NCBI GenBank assembly: GCA_963971575.1
Contig: OZ020611.1
Location: forward strand, 207,246,743-207,310,742
DNA: 64,000 nt
Direction: 5' to 3'
Source of the DNA: Liopterus haemorrhoidalis
Lineage: Eukaryota > Arthropoda > Insecta > Coleoptera > Dytiscidae
Part shown: piece by piece, positions 1 to 11,130 of the stretch
Layout of the letters: every line of letters begins with the position of its first letter
Numbering within the stretch: the first letter of the stretch is position 1
Notes under the pieces: generated by a model
Told to the model about the DNA's origin: nothing
The model's input: the letters and a program-made list of their open reading frames with translations, nothing else
Databases searched by the model: none
Position numbers and translations under genes: made by a program

Positions 1-1000
1 ATTTGCAACTGTAATTATACGCTTTATAATTATGTTGGGTATAACTGCATTATACGCTGTTAAGTATTATCTCCTAAAAATTATTGTTCTATTAAAAAAC
101 AGGTTTAATGTGTTGTAGTAATATATCACTTAAATTTATAGTTGTAATATTAGTTTATTGTGTATAGAATAAACCCATTTGTGAAAATCGCTTATGCGTT
201 TCAGAAAATAATTTATACATTTCAATAAAGGAGTGACTTTATATATTGTTTTCATGCAATAACTGCTTTAACAATTTATAGCTTGACTTTATGAACAGCA
301 AATGCCCATTTATTTTCTATACACTGGAATTTTGTAAACATTACGTTCTGTAAGAATTGAACCAGAAACCATCGAATCGGTGAACAAGTTGTATGTACCT
401 ATTCTAAACTTAAATGTATATTTAAATAGTCATGGTATGTTAAAGATCTGGATGAGCATGTTATAAGATCTTATCTTGAATTTGAATACCGCCGTTATAT
501 AACATACATATTTGGTTCAGAATAGGGATATTAGTAGTATCTAACGCTAGTTAAAATTTAAAATTGTTGGGCATAATATTCGGTTCGCAAAAGAACATTT
601 GATTATTAGCAACATGAAAGTCGATCCTTTTCACTTAAAATGATATTCATGATTAATGCATATTGTTAGCTGGTTACAATAACATATTATATAAAACGAA
701 TTTGCATGTGATTTCAGATATTTATTTAACTACTTAAATATTGGACTTATACACTAATTAATAGACAACAAAAACACAAGCAATAAATACCACTAGTCAC
801 TACACTTATACCACAGTTAACTGTTCCAGGTCACCATTTAGTCCATACTAGTATTTGATTAACTAAATCACTCGGTCACCGTTCTGAATTCCACTAATTT
901 AGTGTATACACTAGAGTTCAGTCACTTGTCTAACCCGACGCTGATTTTGAATACATGAAACCGACTTGTTGACGCCCTTAACTTGAGTAACTGTTCTTAA
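1..1000. other. No gene recognised, AT-rich
   Basis: I see no ORF of note, repeat or terminal inverted repeat here. The sequence is AT-rich with short runs only. It precedes a degenerate LINE whose coding sequence becomes recognisable from about 1200, and the last part of this stretch may be the eroded upstream part of that LINE. Confidence 0.4.
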
Positions 1001-1199
1001 AGACTCGCCGAGCTTCACTGTTTGCATACTACTGCCCCTCCGGCCTCATGTATCGCGTGTTATATAGAAAAACTTATTTCCCTCTATAAAAGTCGAGAAC
1101 TTTCGGGTAACTCAGTGTTCAAGGTTCGACGTCCGCTTCAAGGCCGTAGTATTCTTTGGCAACGTCGTATTCGTTACAATATCATATCTTGTTGTTTTA

Positions 1200-1738
1200 C
1201 ATAGTCACAATTTAGATTAAATTTGATAAAATTATTACATTGCTTGTCGAATACCAACATAAGTTACATAAGATGTTATTTCCTAGGTTCGAGGATATTT
1301 CATTTTTGTTGACGGATCAAAATCCGAAACCAGGGAACATATTGCATACTGAAGGGTGTACGTTCATTGTGTTATATCCACGCCATCACTACCGTTTGCA
1401 CATATCGCGTGTATACACTGCTGAGCTGTACGCTATATTCAATGCCCTGTGTTTTCTTTCGGCAGAGCAAAATCTTTCAAGTGTTATCTTGACTCGCTAA
1501 GCGCTCTGAACGGTATCCAAGATCCAGATCCAGTACAGCCTCTTGTAATAAAGATCCGGTTGCTACTCCGCGATCTGAATGCACAGAATGCTTAGTAGAG
1601 CTGTTTTCGGTACCAAAACATGTGTCTATTGAAGGTAATGAAGCAGCTAATGTCAGTACAAAAGCCGCTTCTCACAAACGTATGATTGATGTGAGCTTCA
1701 TATATCCAGATGACGCAGAGTCATCTGAAAAATCAAAT
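1200..1738 (+). pseudogene. Degenerate RNase H domain of a non-LTR retrotransposon
   Basis: Reading across frames gives the order of motifs of the RNase H domain found at the C-terminus of I/R1/Jockey-type LINE polyproteins. An FVDGSKSE-like start near 1305 stands for the usual TDGSK. YTAELYAIFNAL follows at about 1414-1450, DSLSALNGI near 1494-1515, and VPKHVSIEGNEAAN near 1600-1640 in place of the usual VPGHVGIEGNEAAD. The domain would cleave the RNA strand of the RNA-DNA hybrid during retrotransposition. The frame shifts at least twice (after 1500 and again before 1590), so no functional protein can be made. The upstream RT and endonuclease are absent. Clade assignment is inference. Confidence 0.75.
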
Positions 1739-2100
1739 GTTGAGACAGATTATGGGAGGCGTTAAACCATGAACTTCGCCCTGCTGGGTAAATCACAGGG
1801 AGGAAACCGCCATAACGCGCCTTCGTATACGATAAGCCACTGTTGGTGGACCCATGGATACCTCTAAGTGAAGAACCTCCTATTTGTGAGACGTGTAACA
1901 CATATTTGCAACGTGCCTGGAACAGCATACAAAATGTAAAGTTGAGACAGATTAAGCGAGATATTTATCCATGGGGTTCTTCCTGCCGGGTAAACCGCCA
2001 TCAAATATCTTCGTATAGGCCATTGTTGGTGAGCCCATTGACACCTCTTTGAGGGGAAGAATCTCCAATTTGTAAGACATGTAACGCAGATTTGTCTGTA
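1739..2100 (+). repeat. Tandem duplication (about 202-bp period) in LINE 3' tail
   Basis: Two diverged copies stand head to tail at 1739-1940 and 1941-2100. Both begin GTTGAGACAGATTA and both end in the Cys-rich tail typical of LINE RNase H C-termini: PPICETCNTYL at about 1878-1910, and an equivalent ICKTCNADL near 2070-2095. The tail normally follows RNase H once, so this is a local duplication after the element died or during insertion. Both copies carry frameshifts. Confidence 0.65.
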
Positions 2101-3110
2101 GGTAACACATTTTAACTCATTTTGTACAATTCTGCTATGATCTGTTAATTGCTTTAGGTAATGACAAGGTACTCATGGACTAGCTGATACTCTTCCTGAA
2201 TCAAAGTTTTATCAAGTTTTTCTACGATAATTTCAGTGGATTTTAGTACCAATTAACGAAATGTTGTTGGAATTTTCCTTTATGTGAAGAGGCTGTTAAT
2301 TCTCAAATTTATTATAAAAATCCGTATAAATGTTTATTGGAAGGTACAATACAGTAATTGCCGACAGCAATTTGGCCATGTTACAGATGCAAATTAAGGG
2401 AAAACATAATAAAAATTATTCCATTTGCTGTTGTGAGTACGATTCAGCATCCGTGTAAATGAAATAATGTACTCTTTCCATCAGTCTTCGTTTAAAAAAG
2501 GGTCAAACCCTTTTAACCCTTGTTCTAATTGAATTATTCAATAATTAATTTTCTTTGTGTGACCCTTTTTGGATGTTCACATAAAATCTGAACACAAAAA
2601 TATCATGCTACCATTAATATTATTTAATACTTATTCCAAACAGATAATAACAATTATCATAATAATAACAATGTTCGATGCCGTGGGTGGCCTTAAGAAC
2701 TCAATAAAAATTGAAACTAGTTAAAATTCATGGCGTAGAGCAACAATGGCTATTTGCGTAAAAAGAGAAACTGAAACTACTCTTATCTACAGATCGATTT
2801 TTATCTCCTTGATCTGCAAAATACAATTCGAGCAGCTCAACAGGGCCGGCCTTCTTCATAAAAAATTTCTTTAGGGTCCCAAATAATCTCAACAATAAAA
2901 ATAAATAAAAAAAGAATAGGTTCCCAACGCTTAAATAGGCGTATAAGGACAGAGAAGTAAGTTCTCCATTTCGAGACCTCTGTCCATAGATATGAAAACT
3001 ACATTATCACTGTGACCTTTCGACCGGTTCTATTTTTCTTGTATAAATCGGTACTCGTTTAAGTATTAAATACATGAGGCTTAGTCAGTCCCAGAGCTGA
3101 CTGCACAATA
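2101..3110. other. No gene; one hAT-like terminus
   Basis: No coding sequence is recognisable. At about 2843 the sequence CAGGGCCGGCC resembles the end of the small hAT-like MITE at 34533-34685, which has CAGTGCCGGC and GCCGGCCCTG ends. No partner end with a target duplication was found. Confidence 0.35.
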
Positions 3111-3117
3111 TCGGAAG

Positions 3118-3633
3118 ATGAAAATACCGAAGGAGGTGGGAGGATTCGAACCGCGTGCCTGTGCTCAACTGTCTAGGAATACTAAGATCAGGTTATATCA
3201 AGTTATAGTACGTCCCGTACTTATGTATGGCTCCGAAACATGGACCTTAACAAAGCTAGATCGCAACACCTCGAAAATAAAACATTACGCCGAATCTTTA
3301 GTCCCATTCAAATTAATGGTGAATGAAGAATCTGTAAGAACAAAGATATTCGTGAACTGTACTCAAGGCCGAGTATCAGACAAGAACTGAGATGTAGATG
3401 ATTTACAGTGGATAGGACACGTGATGAGGATGAGGGAAGACAGAACGGCTAAGAAGATATGGGAGAGAAGATTGAATACTCGTCGACCAGTGGGAAGACC
3501 TCGCAAGACATGGCGAAATCACCTAACGGAAGATTTAATAAGTATTGATATACAGAACACATGGAAAGACCCTACAATGTACAGATCAAGATGGAGGACT
3601 TATGTGAGTGAGGCCAAAATTCTACCCGCCTAA
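3118..3633 (+). pseudogene. C-terminal RT region of a non-LTR retrotransposon
   Basis: Two adjacent open stretches (3118-3390 and 3421-3633) are in different frames. The first carries LYQVIVRPVLMYGSETWTL, a typical thumb-side motif of RTE/R1-like LINE reverse transcriptases. The second carries RRPVGRPRKTWRNHL followed by WKDPTMYRSRWRTYVSEAK, the conserved basic end of the same proteins. Together they form the last third of a LINE ORF2, truncated at its 5' side. The break between the two stretches is a frameshift near 3390-3420. Fingers, palm (YADD) and endonuclease are missing, so this is a dead 5'-truncated copy. Confidence 0.8.
3130..3165 (-). other. tRNA-like B-box segment (possible SINE piece)
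   Basis: On the minus strand this reads GCGGTTCGAATCCTCC, which fits the pol III B-box GGTTCGANTCC. No convincing A-box or full cloverleaf could be placed, so a tRNA gene is not supported. It may be the tRNA-derived part of a SINE fused to LINE sequence, since it directly abuts the LINE tail. Confidence 0.3.
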
Positions 3634-3822
3634 CAGTGCCCAAATAAGAAGAATAATTCCTTTTGGAGTATTGCGAAAAGCAGGCAACTGATCAAGCAAT
3701 GGTATATCGGCTTTTCTGAACATGTTTACGGGTATACGATTGTCTACCTCGATTTAAAAACGAGGATACTATTAATTCTCAGAAGTATAGACAACCAAAG
3801 GTTGGACACCATTAATCTATAG

Positions 3823-4314
3823 CACTGGTTCCCAACCTTTTTTTAATCGCGACCCTTTTTAGAATTTTTAAAAATGTTCGCGATCTTCTTTTCTCGTCCG
3901 CCATATTTGATCAATAAAACAAAAAATAAAGGATTTGACAAAATATATTTTAGAACAAAAGTGATGATATTTTTTATTATTAATTATTAATGTGATGATT
4001 GACCTTACATCTGCTTAACAAGTGTTATAATTCTTGGTTGAGTTTTTGTCAAGGCCAATCTCATGTCATTTTGATGGAAGAAATGACAGAAATGTGGATC
4101 CACACAAGTTTTTCCATTGTAAGTCATTACTTTCCAAAAATGAACTTATCATCTCCATGACGTCTTCACCTTTCGTAGTAGTTTTTAGTGCTCTATAAAA
4201 CAGAAATTCTTCTTTGATGTCCTTCAAGTGAATATAACTCACGAAAACGGGCGACCCCCCAAAAAAGCCAAGACGACACCCGAAAAGTCGCGACCCACCG
4301 GTTGGAAACCGCTG
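3823..4314. mobile_element. hAT-type MITE, 492 bp
   Basis: The left end CACTGGTTCCCAACC and the right end GGTTGGAAACCGCTG are inverted copies, with GCGACCC just inside both ends. An 8-bp duplication flanks it, ATCTATAG at 3815-3822 and ATCTATAT at 4315-4322 (7 of 8 match). The 8-bp duplication and CAGTGGTTCCCAACC-type ends are typical of hAT elements. No transposase is readable inside. Confidence 0.8.
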
Positions 4315-4476
4315 ATCTATATGAATTTAACAACTCTAATAACCTGAATTATTAATTAAAAATTTATATTTAATGAATACCGTATTTATTTAAAATTTAA
4401 ATTAATTTAAAATCAAAAGTAAGAATTTTGCCTCATAGTTCGCTGGTTTGGCGTGTTTGGACACGTTTCTTTACAC

Positions 4477-5522
4477 TAGGGTTGTACATCGAAGACAAAG
4501 CATCGATGTTTAACATCGATGTTAACATCGACGATGTATCGGAAACATCGATGTTTTATTAATATTAAAAAAAGCTATTTATTTATATTATATAGGTTTT
4601 ATTTAATAATGTAAAGATAAAATACGAAAAAAGTAACATTTAATACACAAAAAGCATTTATTATATTTTGAAATAGAAATATTCCTTTTTAATAGTAATT
4701 AATTTCACATTAACATTATTATACCCAATATAATAATCCTAATTTGTACCTATAGTCTATTCCAAACGATTAGGCGGTCTAACCGCAATTTTCATTATTG
4801 TAATTTGTCATTAGATATTTTTTGTTGACTTTTCCTGAACAAAATAATCAAAAGCTTCAAGCAATCGGTAAAAGTAACTAGAATTGAAAATCTAATTCCG
4901 CCTAAACCAAATCTTAATGTTAATTTTATATTATTTAACATAAAAATAACACTGTCATACACAATTATTTTTATACTTTTTTAAGTTGAAATAAAGTCTG
5001 TTCCTTTGGTTTAGGCGGAACTAGATTTTCAATTCTAGTTACTCTTACCGATTAATTGAAGCTTTTGATTATTTTGTTCAGGAAAAGCCAACTTCAATAT
5101 ATAAAAAAATAGCTAATGACAACTTACAAAAATCCAGGGAGTGGAGGAATAACAACTGGGAAAGTGTCAACAAGACTCAAAAAGAAAAAGTGTGTTGGGT
5201 CTTTGGCCGTTCGCATTGTTTGCAAAAATTAGAAGTTTCTTCTTAGTTTTTCGTATTCTGCTAACTGCTAAGAAGAATAAGAACTAACACTATTAGTATT
5301 GTTATATCACAATAGATGGCGCTTATATTTTGTGTACTAATTTTTAAAAAAATTAAATTTTTAATATTCCAGCGCCTCTAGCGGTAGTTTCTGAATTTCA
5401 AAGTTTAAACATCGACATCGGTAGTAGACATCGATGTTTTATCGATACTATCGCCGGCTGACCATCGATGATACACATCGATGTTTTTAAAACAAACATC
5501 GATATTTTTTCTCCCATCCCTA
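4477..5522. mobile_element. hAT-type MITE with CATCGATG subterminal repeats, copy 1
   Basis: The ends are TAGGGTTGTACATCG on the left and CCCATCCCTA on the right, with a perfect 8-bp duplication CTTTACAC at 4469-4476 and 5523-5530. Both subterminal regions are packed with repeats of CATCGATG and its variants in both orientations, probable transposase-binding sites by analogy with other hATs. A second copy lies at 42736-43696. Relative to that copy, this one has extra material at 4754-4911 and 4995-5131. Confidence 0.85.
4754..5131. mobile_element. Two inverted fragments of an AGTCTGTTCC-type MITE nested in copy 1
   Basis: 4754-4911 and 4995-5131 are inverted copies of one another, sharing TTTAGGCGGAACTAG, AATTCTAGTTAC and TTTGTTCAGGAAAAG blocks. 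They are separated by about 80 bp of host hAT-MITE sequence that is intact in the copy at 42736-43696. Their ends match the 406-bp MITEs at 59532 and 62533 (AGTCTGTTCCAAACGG-type ends). They are absent from the other hAT-MITE copy. Confidence 0.65.
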
Positions 5523-5530
5523 CTTTACAC

Positions 5531-6516
5531 TCACAAGCTTTCCTATTGCTGGCTTTTGCGTTGTAACGAAACTTATCGTTGGAAGTTGCATATAAAATTT
5601 TTCATCCTTTCAAAATTACCGTACCATGTTTTTCCGAAAGGAATAATGCATTTTAATAATGTTTTTCCAAAGAAAGGTAGAGTAAATAGAAAACAAATGC
5701 CTTTGTATTTGCTTATGTCCGGTAAGATACAGTAACTAACTGCGTAGTATAGGGGACATTCATTGTGCTCTGCTTTGCTTCTGTTTATTTAGTCTAAAAT
5801 ACTCTCTCATTCATATTCATTCAAATGCCGGATCTTCTCGAGTCTTTACGCCTTTCTCTTGATTCATATTCATGATGTGTGCCTTTGTGACTTCGTTTTA
5901 TGCCATTTATCATGTTCTAGAATAATCTGCTGCATTTAGTGTTTTATACATCAAAATAGAGGATGGAAAATGGGACAGCTTTATATTGAACTTCAAGGAA
6001 ACTTTTGATTGGATACAAATTGCTTGAAAAATTGCTATAAATTTCTGTTATTGAAAGCTGTATTTTAAAGATAATCTTTAATGGAAAAGATTGTTTTACA
6101 ATTTATATTGAAATGAACAATAGCTTATCAGCTTCTGAGCTCTATTGATTTTTAAACTAAATTTAACTAAAGATTCTCTTGCGCAAGTATTCTTACCTTT
6201 ATAGGCTTTCGCAGATATAACCAAGAAATCCTTTTACCGTCATTCATGTGACTGTCTGTCTGTATAGTATTCCCAAAATGAAATAGCCGGTCTTGTTAAG
6301 CAGCAATGTCGTAATGGGTTTGTGGCAGTAATCCTGAGACTTAATGCTGTAATAAGAATATGAGAAGTATTAAGGGAATTTTAAATTTAAATAGAATAGA
6401 TGTATAATTGAACTATAACAGTAGTTCAATTGAAGTTTCTTAAAAACCATTACGGATATTTTCCAAATTTATAATCCTATTGTTTCTAAATTTTAGGAGT
6501 TGTTATACTTGTTTGT
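5531..6516. other. No gene recognised
   Basis: AT-rich sequence without a recognised domain, terminal repeat or RNA gene. A short open frame at 5481-5735 straddles the hAT-MITE border and shows no family resemblance, so it is taken as chance. Confidence 0.4.
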
Positions 6517-6520
6517 TATA

Positions 6521-6846
6521 GTCCGTTCAAAGGTGAGTATGCAGTACAGGACACATGGAGTAGTTCTTTTTCATACTCTCTAATGGGTTTATACAATGAC
6601 GCTATCCTTTTCTTGCTTGTCGACGTTGCCAGCTCTAAAACGCGCTGATCTGTGAAGACGCAGTAATCTACAAATGGTCATTTGTTTTTGTTGAGTATTA
6701 TTTTGGGTTTTATAAGAGTTGATTTTTGTAAATCATACGAGTTTTTCATATTATTATAATTGGCACATTTGACACTTTTACAATATTTGGCAACACCGCT
6801 CCCATTTGCCATAAGAGCAATACTGCATTCTCACCTTTGAACGGCC
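6521..6846. mobile_element. MITE, 326 bp, TATA target duplication
   Basis: The left end GTCCGTTCAAAGGTGAG and the right end CTCACCTTTGAACGGCC are inverted repeats that extend to about 28 bp, including ATGCAGTA. TATA occurs directly at 6517-6520 and 6847-6850. A TA-type (Tc1/mariner-like) insertion is likely, although the superfamily is not certain. It sits 43 bp upstream of the ORF at 6890. Confidence 0.7.
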
Positions 6847-6889
6847 TATAGTTAATTTTCAACGTTCATAGCTTGCATACATTAAAAAC

Positions 6890-7297
6890 ATGGCTCTTTG
6901 GCGACCATTTGATTTTGACGAAATTTCTAATTTCTGTAGTGAAAATAGTGAATCTGTGCAAGGTGATTTGGAGTGCGAAAATGTGGACGTGGCTACTAAA
7001 GAAAAATGTCATTTGTCAGAAGATTGCAAAGTTCTGATACTGAACGTTTATAAAAAGATAGTTTCGGAAGGTAATGACAAACCTATACTTAGAACTGCGG
7101 AATTAACTAGTGTTCCATACAGAACAATTCAACGTATCATTATTGTTCGTGGCAAAAATCAGCAGCGAAAATGGCCCGATTTACAAGTTTTCAAGAAAAT
7201 AGATAGTTTTATATCTAAAACAATAATAAATAAAATATACGACTTTTATTCGAAAAATATAGTGCCGACTGTGCATCTTTTAATTAAAATGATGTGA
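6890..7297 (+). pseudogene. N-terminal HTH part of a Tc1/mariner-like transposase
   Basis: A 135-residue ORF starts with an acidic leader and then has LSEDCKVLILNVYKKI, a TAELTSVPYRTIQRII helix-turn-helix and a KKIDSFISKTIINKIYDFY segment. This order is seen in the DNA-binding N-terminus of a Tc1/mariner-type transposase group common in invertebrates. It would bind the element's terminal repeats. The DDE/D catalytic domain is missing. The frame stops at 7298, exactly where a small hAT MITE (7301-7470) has inserted, and only weak continuation is visible after it. Chance survival as a domesticated DNA-binding protein cannot be excluded, but truncation is simpler. The family assignment comes from recognition without a search. 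Confidence 0.55.
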
Positions 7298-7300
7298 TAG

Positions 7301-7470
7301 CAGTGCCGTAACTTCATAACCCTCCCTTCACAGAATTTTCGTTCGGCGCCCCATTAGGTTTGTGTTAGGAGAAAAGTGACAAATAAAAGTCATTTAGATG
7401 CACGATGGACCCCTAAACGGAGGGCCAACCCTGTGTTTGCTGGCGTAGCAAGCCCATTGTTACGCCACTG
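7301..7470. mobile_element. Small hAT-type MITE, 170 bp
   Basis: The ends are CAGTGCCGTAACTTC and TTGTTACGCCACTG. Flanking 8-mers TGTGATAG and AAAGATAG share the last five bases. The CAGTG...CACTG ends and the length fit the GC-rich-ended hAT MITEs seen several times in this window. It lies immediately after the ORF at 6890-7297 and probably truncated it. Confidence 0.6.
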
Positions 7471-7479
7471 AAAGATAGT

Positions 7480-8100
7480 TTTTAAAAAAATGGTGATTCA
7501 TCAATTACTAGGCTAAAATGGCGCTGTACCGTATTTAAAAAAATTTAATATCAAACTTAAAAACGTTTCCACATTGACATGCCCAATATAATTTTCATTT
7601 TATCGACCAACATTAAACATGATCTAACAACATACGTCACGCGACTATACATCATATATAAATCATAACTTATGTTCTATAAACTGTTTAATAAAATTAT
7701 AATGTCAAACTATTGCTTAAAATAGTTATATCTTTCATAACTACTCTATATTTGCCCATTTACAAGCTACTAAAAATATAAACAAACCATAAATCAAGCC
7801 TACAAAATATATGGTTTTATAAATACAACACCATAAATTTCGTTCGACAAGCTTTTAACCAGGTAACCTTAAACTTTTTTTAGTAAAAAATTGTTTAAAT
7901 TTAATTTTATAATTTATAAAAAATTATTTGATTTAGTTAAAACTAGCTGACATGCCCGTTGTCTTGCTCCATCTTTATCTATCCCTCTGCGTCTCAGCAT
8001 CCCGTGTCTATGAACGCCACTCGTAGACAGAGCTAAATATGCCACAGACGCTCTGCCTATGTATTTTTTAGTTTGTTTATAAAAATTATGTAGTTTTAGG
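7480..8100. other. No gene; AT-rich spacer before repeat A
   Basis: No domain is recognisable. At about 7938 the string AACTAGCTGACATGCCCGT is shared in part with 26708 and (reverse) about 12340, a short dispersed motif of unknown origin. Confidence 0.35.
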
Positions 8101-8592
8101 GTATAAAAATCAGCTGTGGCCTCCACAGGACCGACCGCTATCACAAAGTACTTGTTTAATTTATGCTGCTATATCAAAAAATGTCTCAAATAAAAGCTGT
8201 TAGTTATTGCTTTTATAGCAACTTTTGTTAAATAAATGTTTCCGACATATTTCTCTGTTGTGAATTATTCGCAAAAATCTTAAAACTGATACGAGTAATC
8301 TCCCATTTTTAGTTAACCGATTTTTCCAAAAGTTAATCAACTCGTGCCATTGATGTCAAAAGCTTAAATATGAAGTTTCATAAAAATCCTTTTAGCCGAA
8401 TTTGCTCTGCACGTGTACACAGACCGACAGTCAGACCGACCGACCGACAGACAGACAGACAGACAGATATCATGCTGAAAATAGTCAAAACGTTATGTAG
8501 GGACCTAAATTCGTGGAGATCCATCGAAATCTCGAAATGTCAAAATCGCTATGATCACAATACCTCCCTTATATGTTGGAGGTCGGTAAAAA
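8100..8592 (-). repeat. Dispersed repeat A, copy 1
   Basis: This belongs to a family with at least five copies here (20405, 53880, 56770, 57195). Shared landmarks in order, read on the minus strand: CCGACC plus ATATAAGGGAGGTATTGTG, a TTTCGAGATTTCGATGGATC block, a (GTCT)n microsatellite, ACACGTGTACAGAGC-like and AATTCGGCTAAAAGG blocks, AATAACTAACA and a GGTCGGTCCTGTGGAGGCC end. No protein is supported: the ORF at 8370-8651 is the microsatellite read as RPTDRQTD repeats. Confidence 0.7.
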
Positions 8593-8599
8593 AAGGTTT

Positions 8600-9115
8600 C
8601 GACCTGCAAAGAGATTTTCTGAGCGAGTTGGTACAAACCAGATTTTCGTAGGATAATTAAGTAATTTTTTTCTTAGCATTTATCTTTTTAGGCAATTTAT
8701 TTCCATATAATGGTATGGTTATTTAAATAAGTTCAGGGACTCTGAGAGTCATAAAATCAGGCATCAATCATATATATAAGGAGGAAATAAAAATTCTTGA
8801 TTACTCGTCAAAAGTTTATTATAAAATATTAAGAGACGTTTCGACTGGTAAATCCAGTCATCCTCAGTCTATAAATAAAAATTACAATTGTAAAATACAA
8901 AAAAAATACAAAAAATAGTAAAACAAGAAAAGTATTTTTTAACAAAACAAAAATAAGTAAGATTGAAAATTGATAAATTAGTGTAAATTGAAAATAATTT
9001 AAGCATATATATATATATGCGTTTGTAATAATATCAATTAAAACGCAGAGATTCAAGCACAAACGAGCATTTATTACAGCGTCTATCAATCACATATATG
9101 TCATCATGTTATAGT
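8600..9115. other. No gene; hairpin resembling the 3' end of a retroelement
   Basis: On the minus strand, 8829-8866 reads CTGAGGATGACTGG, loop, CCAGTCGAAACGTCTC. This is a short stem followed by CGAAACGTC, as found near 3' ends of several invertebrate retroelements. The rest is AT-rich, including a short (AT)n at about 9005-9018. Confidence 0.4.
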
Positions 9116-9116
9116 T

Positions 9117-9756
9117 GCTAACGTAACATATTACAAAGGACATCCAGGAACTAGTCTTGATCCTAACACGGCCGTCCTGATCTTGCCGCATCCTCGTGGC
9201 ATCTACAACTTTTAACTGCAAAATAAAAACTTGCTATCTTAACGCGGCCATCCTGCTCCTGCTACGTCCTCGCGGCCTCTTCTGAATTTAATAACTGCAA
9301 AATAAAACAGAGGAAATGAAAACATAATGTTAGTTTTGTCCGCCTCCTTGAGGTTCCTGACCATCCAGAGTTTCACCGAACTCCTTGAGGTCCCTGAACA
9401 TTCAGAGTCAAATAAAACAAACAGAGCTCCTTGAGGTCTCTGACCATCCAGAATCAACAAGACAAACACGACCATTTTAGGTCCAACAGCTCTTTAAGGT
9501 CCCTGACCATCCAGAGTTCCCCTGAACTCCTTCAAGTCCCTGACCATCCAAAGTTCCTCTGAACTCCTTGAGGTCCCTGACCAACCAGAGTCAACAAAAC
9601 AAAAACGACCAGTGTGTCTTGCGGTACTCAACAAGCTATCAATTCTCAACTCAACTATCTATCAGTTTATTTCATTACAGATTGTTTACAGTACCCAACA
9701 AGTACCAACAGTGCTAACGTAACATATTTAAAAGGACGTCCAAGAACTAGTATTTG
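9117..9756. repeat. 596-bp spaced direct repeat enclosing a minisatellite
   Basis: About 42 bp beginning GCTAACGTAACATATT recur at 9117 and 9713 (AAGGAC, TCCA and GAACTAGT shared). Between them are two imperfect copies of a CGGCC-TCCTG-AACTGCAAAATAAAA block (9162-9307) and a minisatellite (9344-9610). The arrangement could be a tandemly repeated leader or a decayed LTR-like structure; no coding sequence or primer-binding site was identified. Confidence 0.55.
9344..9610. repeat. Minisatellite, six units
   Basis: Six units begin near 9344, 9379, 9425, 9488, 9525 and 9562. Each starts CTCCTTGAGGTCCCTGACC (with substitutions) and continues ATCCAGAGT. Unit length varies from 36 to 63 bp because some units carry an extra AACAAGACAAACACGACC-like tail. 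The ORF at 9239-9475 on the minus strand is this repeat in translation. Confidence 0.8.
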
Positions 9757-9759
9757 CAA

Positions 9760-11125
9760 GCCGCTTGGCACAGGTAGACCGTCCATACTATGATAGTCGA
9801 CGCAGCTTTCTTTAATTCAGATCGTCATTAGTTGGTTTGCAATTGGCATGCCGCGCGGCATGTTACTATGTGCCAACGACATATCTTTTCGGCTTTGCTA
9901 ATTGTCTTTGCAAACTGGCTTAGTGTGGACGCAGCTTTACGAGGCAGTACATGTAAGTTCTATGTTTCTAGACCTCCAGTAACTTAAGATGTCGAAAAAT
10001 AACAGAGTTAAAAACTCAAAATGCACCGTAATAAAAATTATATCCTATTTTTTCCTTTACTACCCTTTCAACCAGAGGAATTGTTCTAGAAAACTGAGGA
10101 AGAAAAAAGAAATTGATTAATGCACAGTGATGTGATACGAAATACAAACAGAATTTTAGATCTGTTCATTTTTTCGAGAGATCTGTATTTAAATATTGTA
10201 AAAAAATGTAAAATGTGCTAAGTATCAAAATGGTACGTAATGGCAATTTGGTTATAAATAATTTGTAGCAGTACATACTGACTCGTATGTTGCATAATAA
10301 CAATTTTAAATCACTACTGCTTTTTAAGCACTCCCATGGCTTTTCAAAGATAATGGTGCATATGGTGCTTGACTGATAACGCAAAAACGTAAGAACATTT
10401 TTTTTTAGTCTTATTACCCTTGAAGAATTACAATAAAAAATCTTTATTATTCTAGGATAGGACAAAAGAAAACAAGCAACGAATTTCCAACAATTTTCAA
10501 ACCAGTATATTTAAAAGTATGATCTGAAAATTTTCAACATACACTATAAAAACGGTTTGAAAACCTCTGTTTTAAACAGGCAGGTTATAAATTATATATC
10601 TAAAATTTAAGTAGAACTGCAGCAGAACTTTTTCCTTTCCGCAGAATTTATGCCATTACAAGTTGAACTATTTCAATTTTTAACTCCACTAGGGCTGATA
10701 CTGGCCCTAAGGTGATCTACTACAAATCTTTTTCTGATACTCAATTCTGGCCCCACTGCGTCTTAAAAAAGATATGAATGTCTTCGCTCCAAGCACTCAC
10801 TGCACAAACCTGTATACGACACTTTTAAAAGTCGAGTATTTTGGTGCAAGTAAAATAAAATAAAAATTTAACAAAATTTATTACTTAAAACATTTAAAGT
10901 TTGAATTTAAGTTAAAGAAAACTTACGCTGGGTTGTCGATAAAAGCTTTCGTAAAACGAAATATTATATCATACTGGGCTCTGGTTGATTGGGACATATT
11001 AGGACCAAATTATTTGATACAATTAGACGTCTTCACCAATTATGCGAAAATTACCCCATTAGTTAAAAAGAAACTACTTTTTAACCTGCATTCGGAAACA
11101 GTTTTTTGAAAACCTATTTAGAATT
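9760..11125. other. No gene recognised
   Basis: AT-rich sequence. A GCCGCTTGGCACAGG block at about 9760 and a TTGCAAACTGGC-TTAGTGTGGACGC block at about 9912-9935 could be eroded MITE ends, but they do not pair convincingly. Open frames at 10166-10465 and 11245-11457 have no recognisable domain. Confidence 0.35.
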
Positions 11126-11130
11126 GTAAA

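Noticed and set aside
1022..1204. 60-codon ORF at 1022
   Set aside because: No recognised domain; lies upstream of and partly within decayed LINE sequence.
8370..8651. 93-codon ORF with RPTDRQTDRQTD
   Set aside because: It is the GTCT/GACA microsatellite of repeat A in translation; similar frames recur in copies at 53909, 56765 and 57171 only because the repeat recurs.
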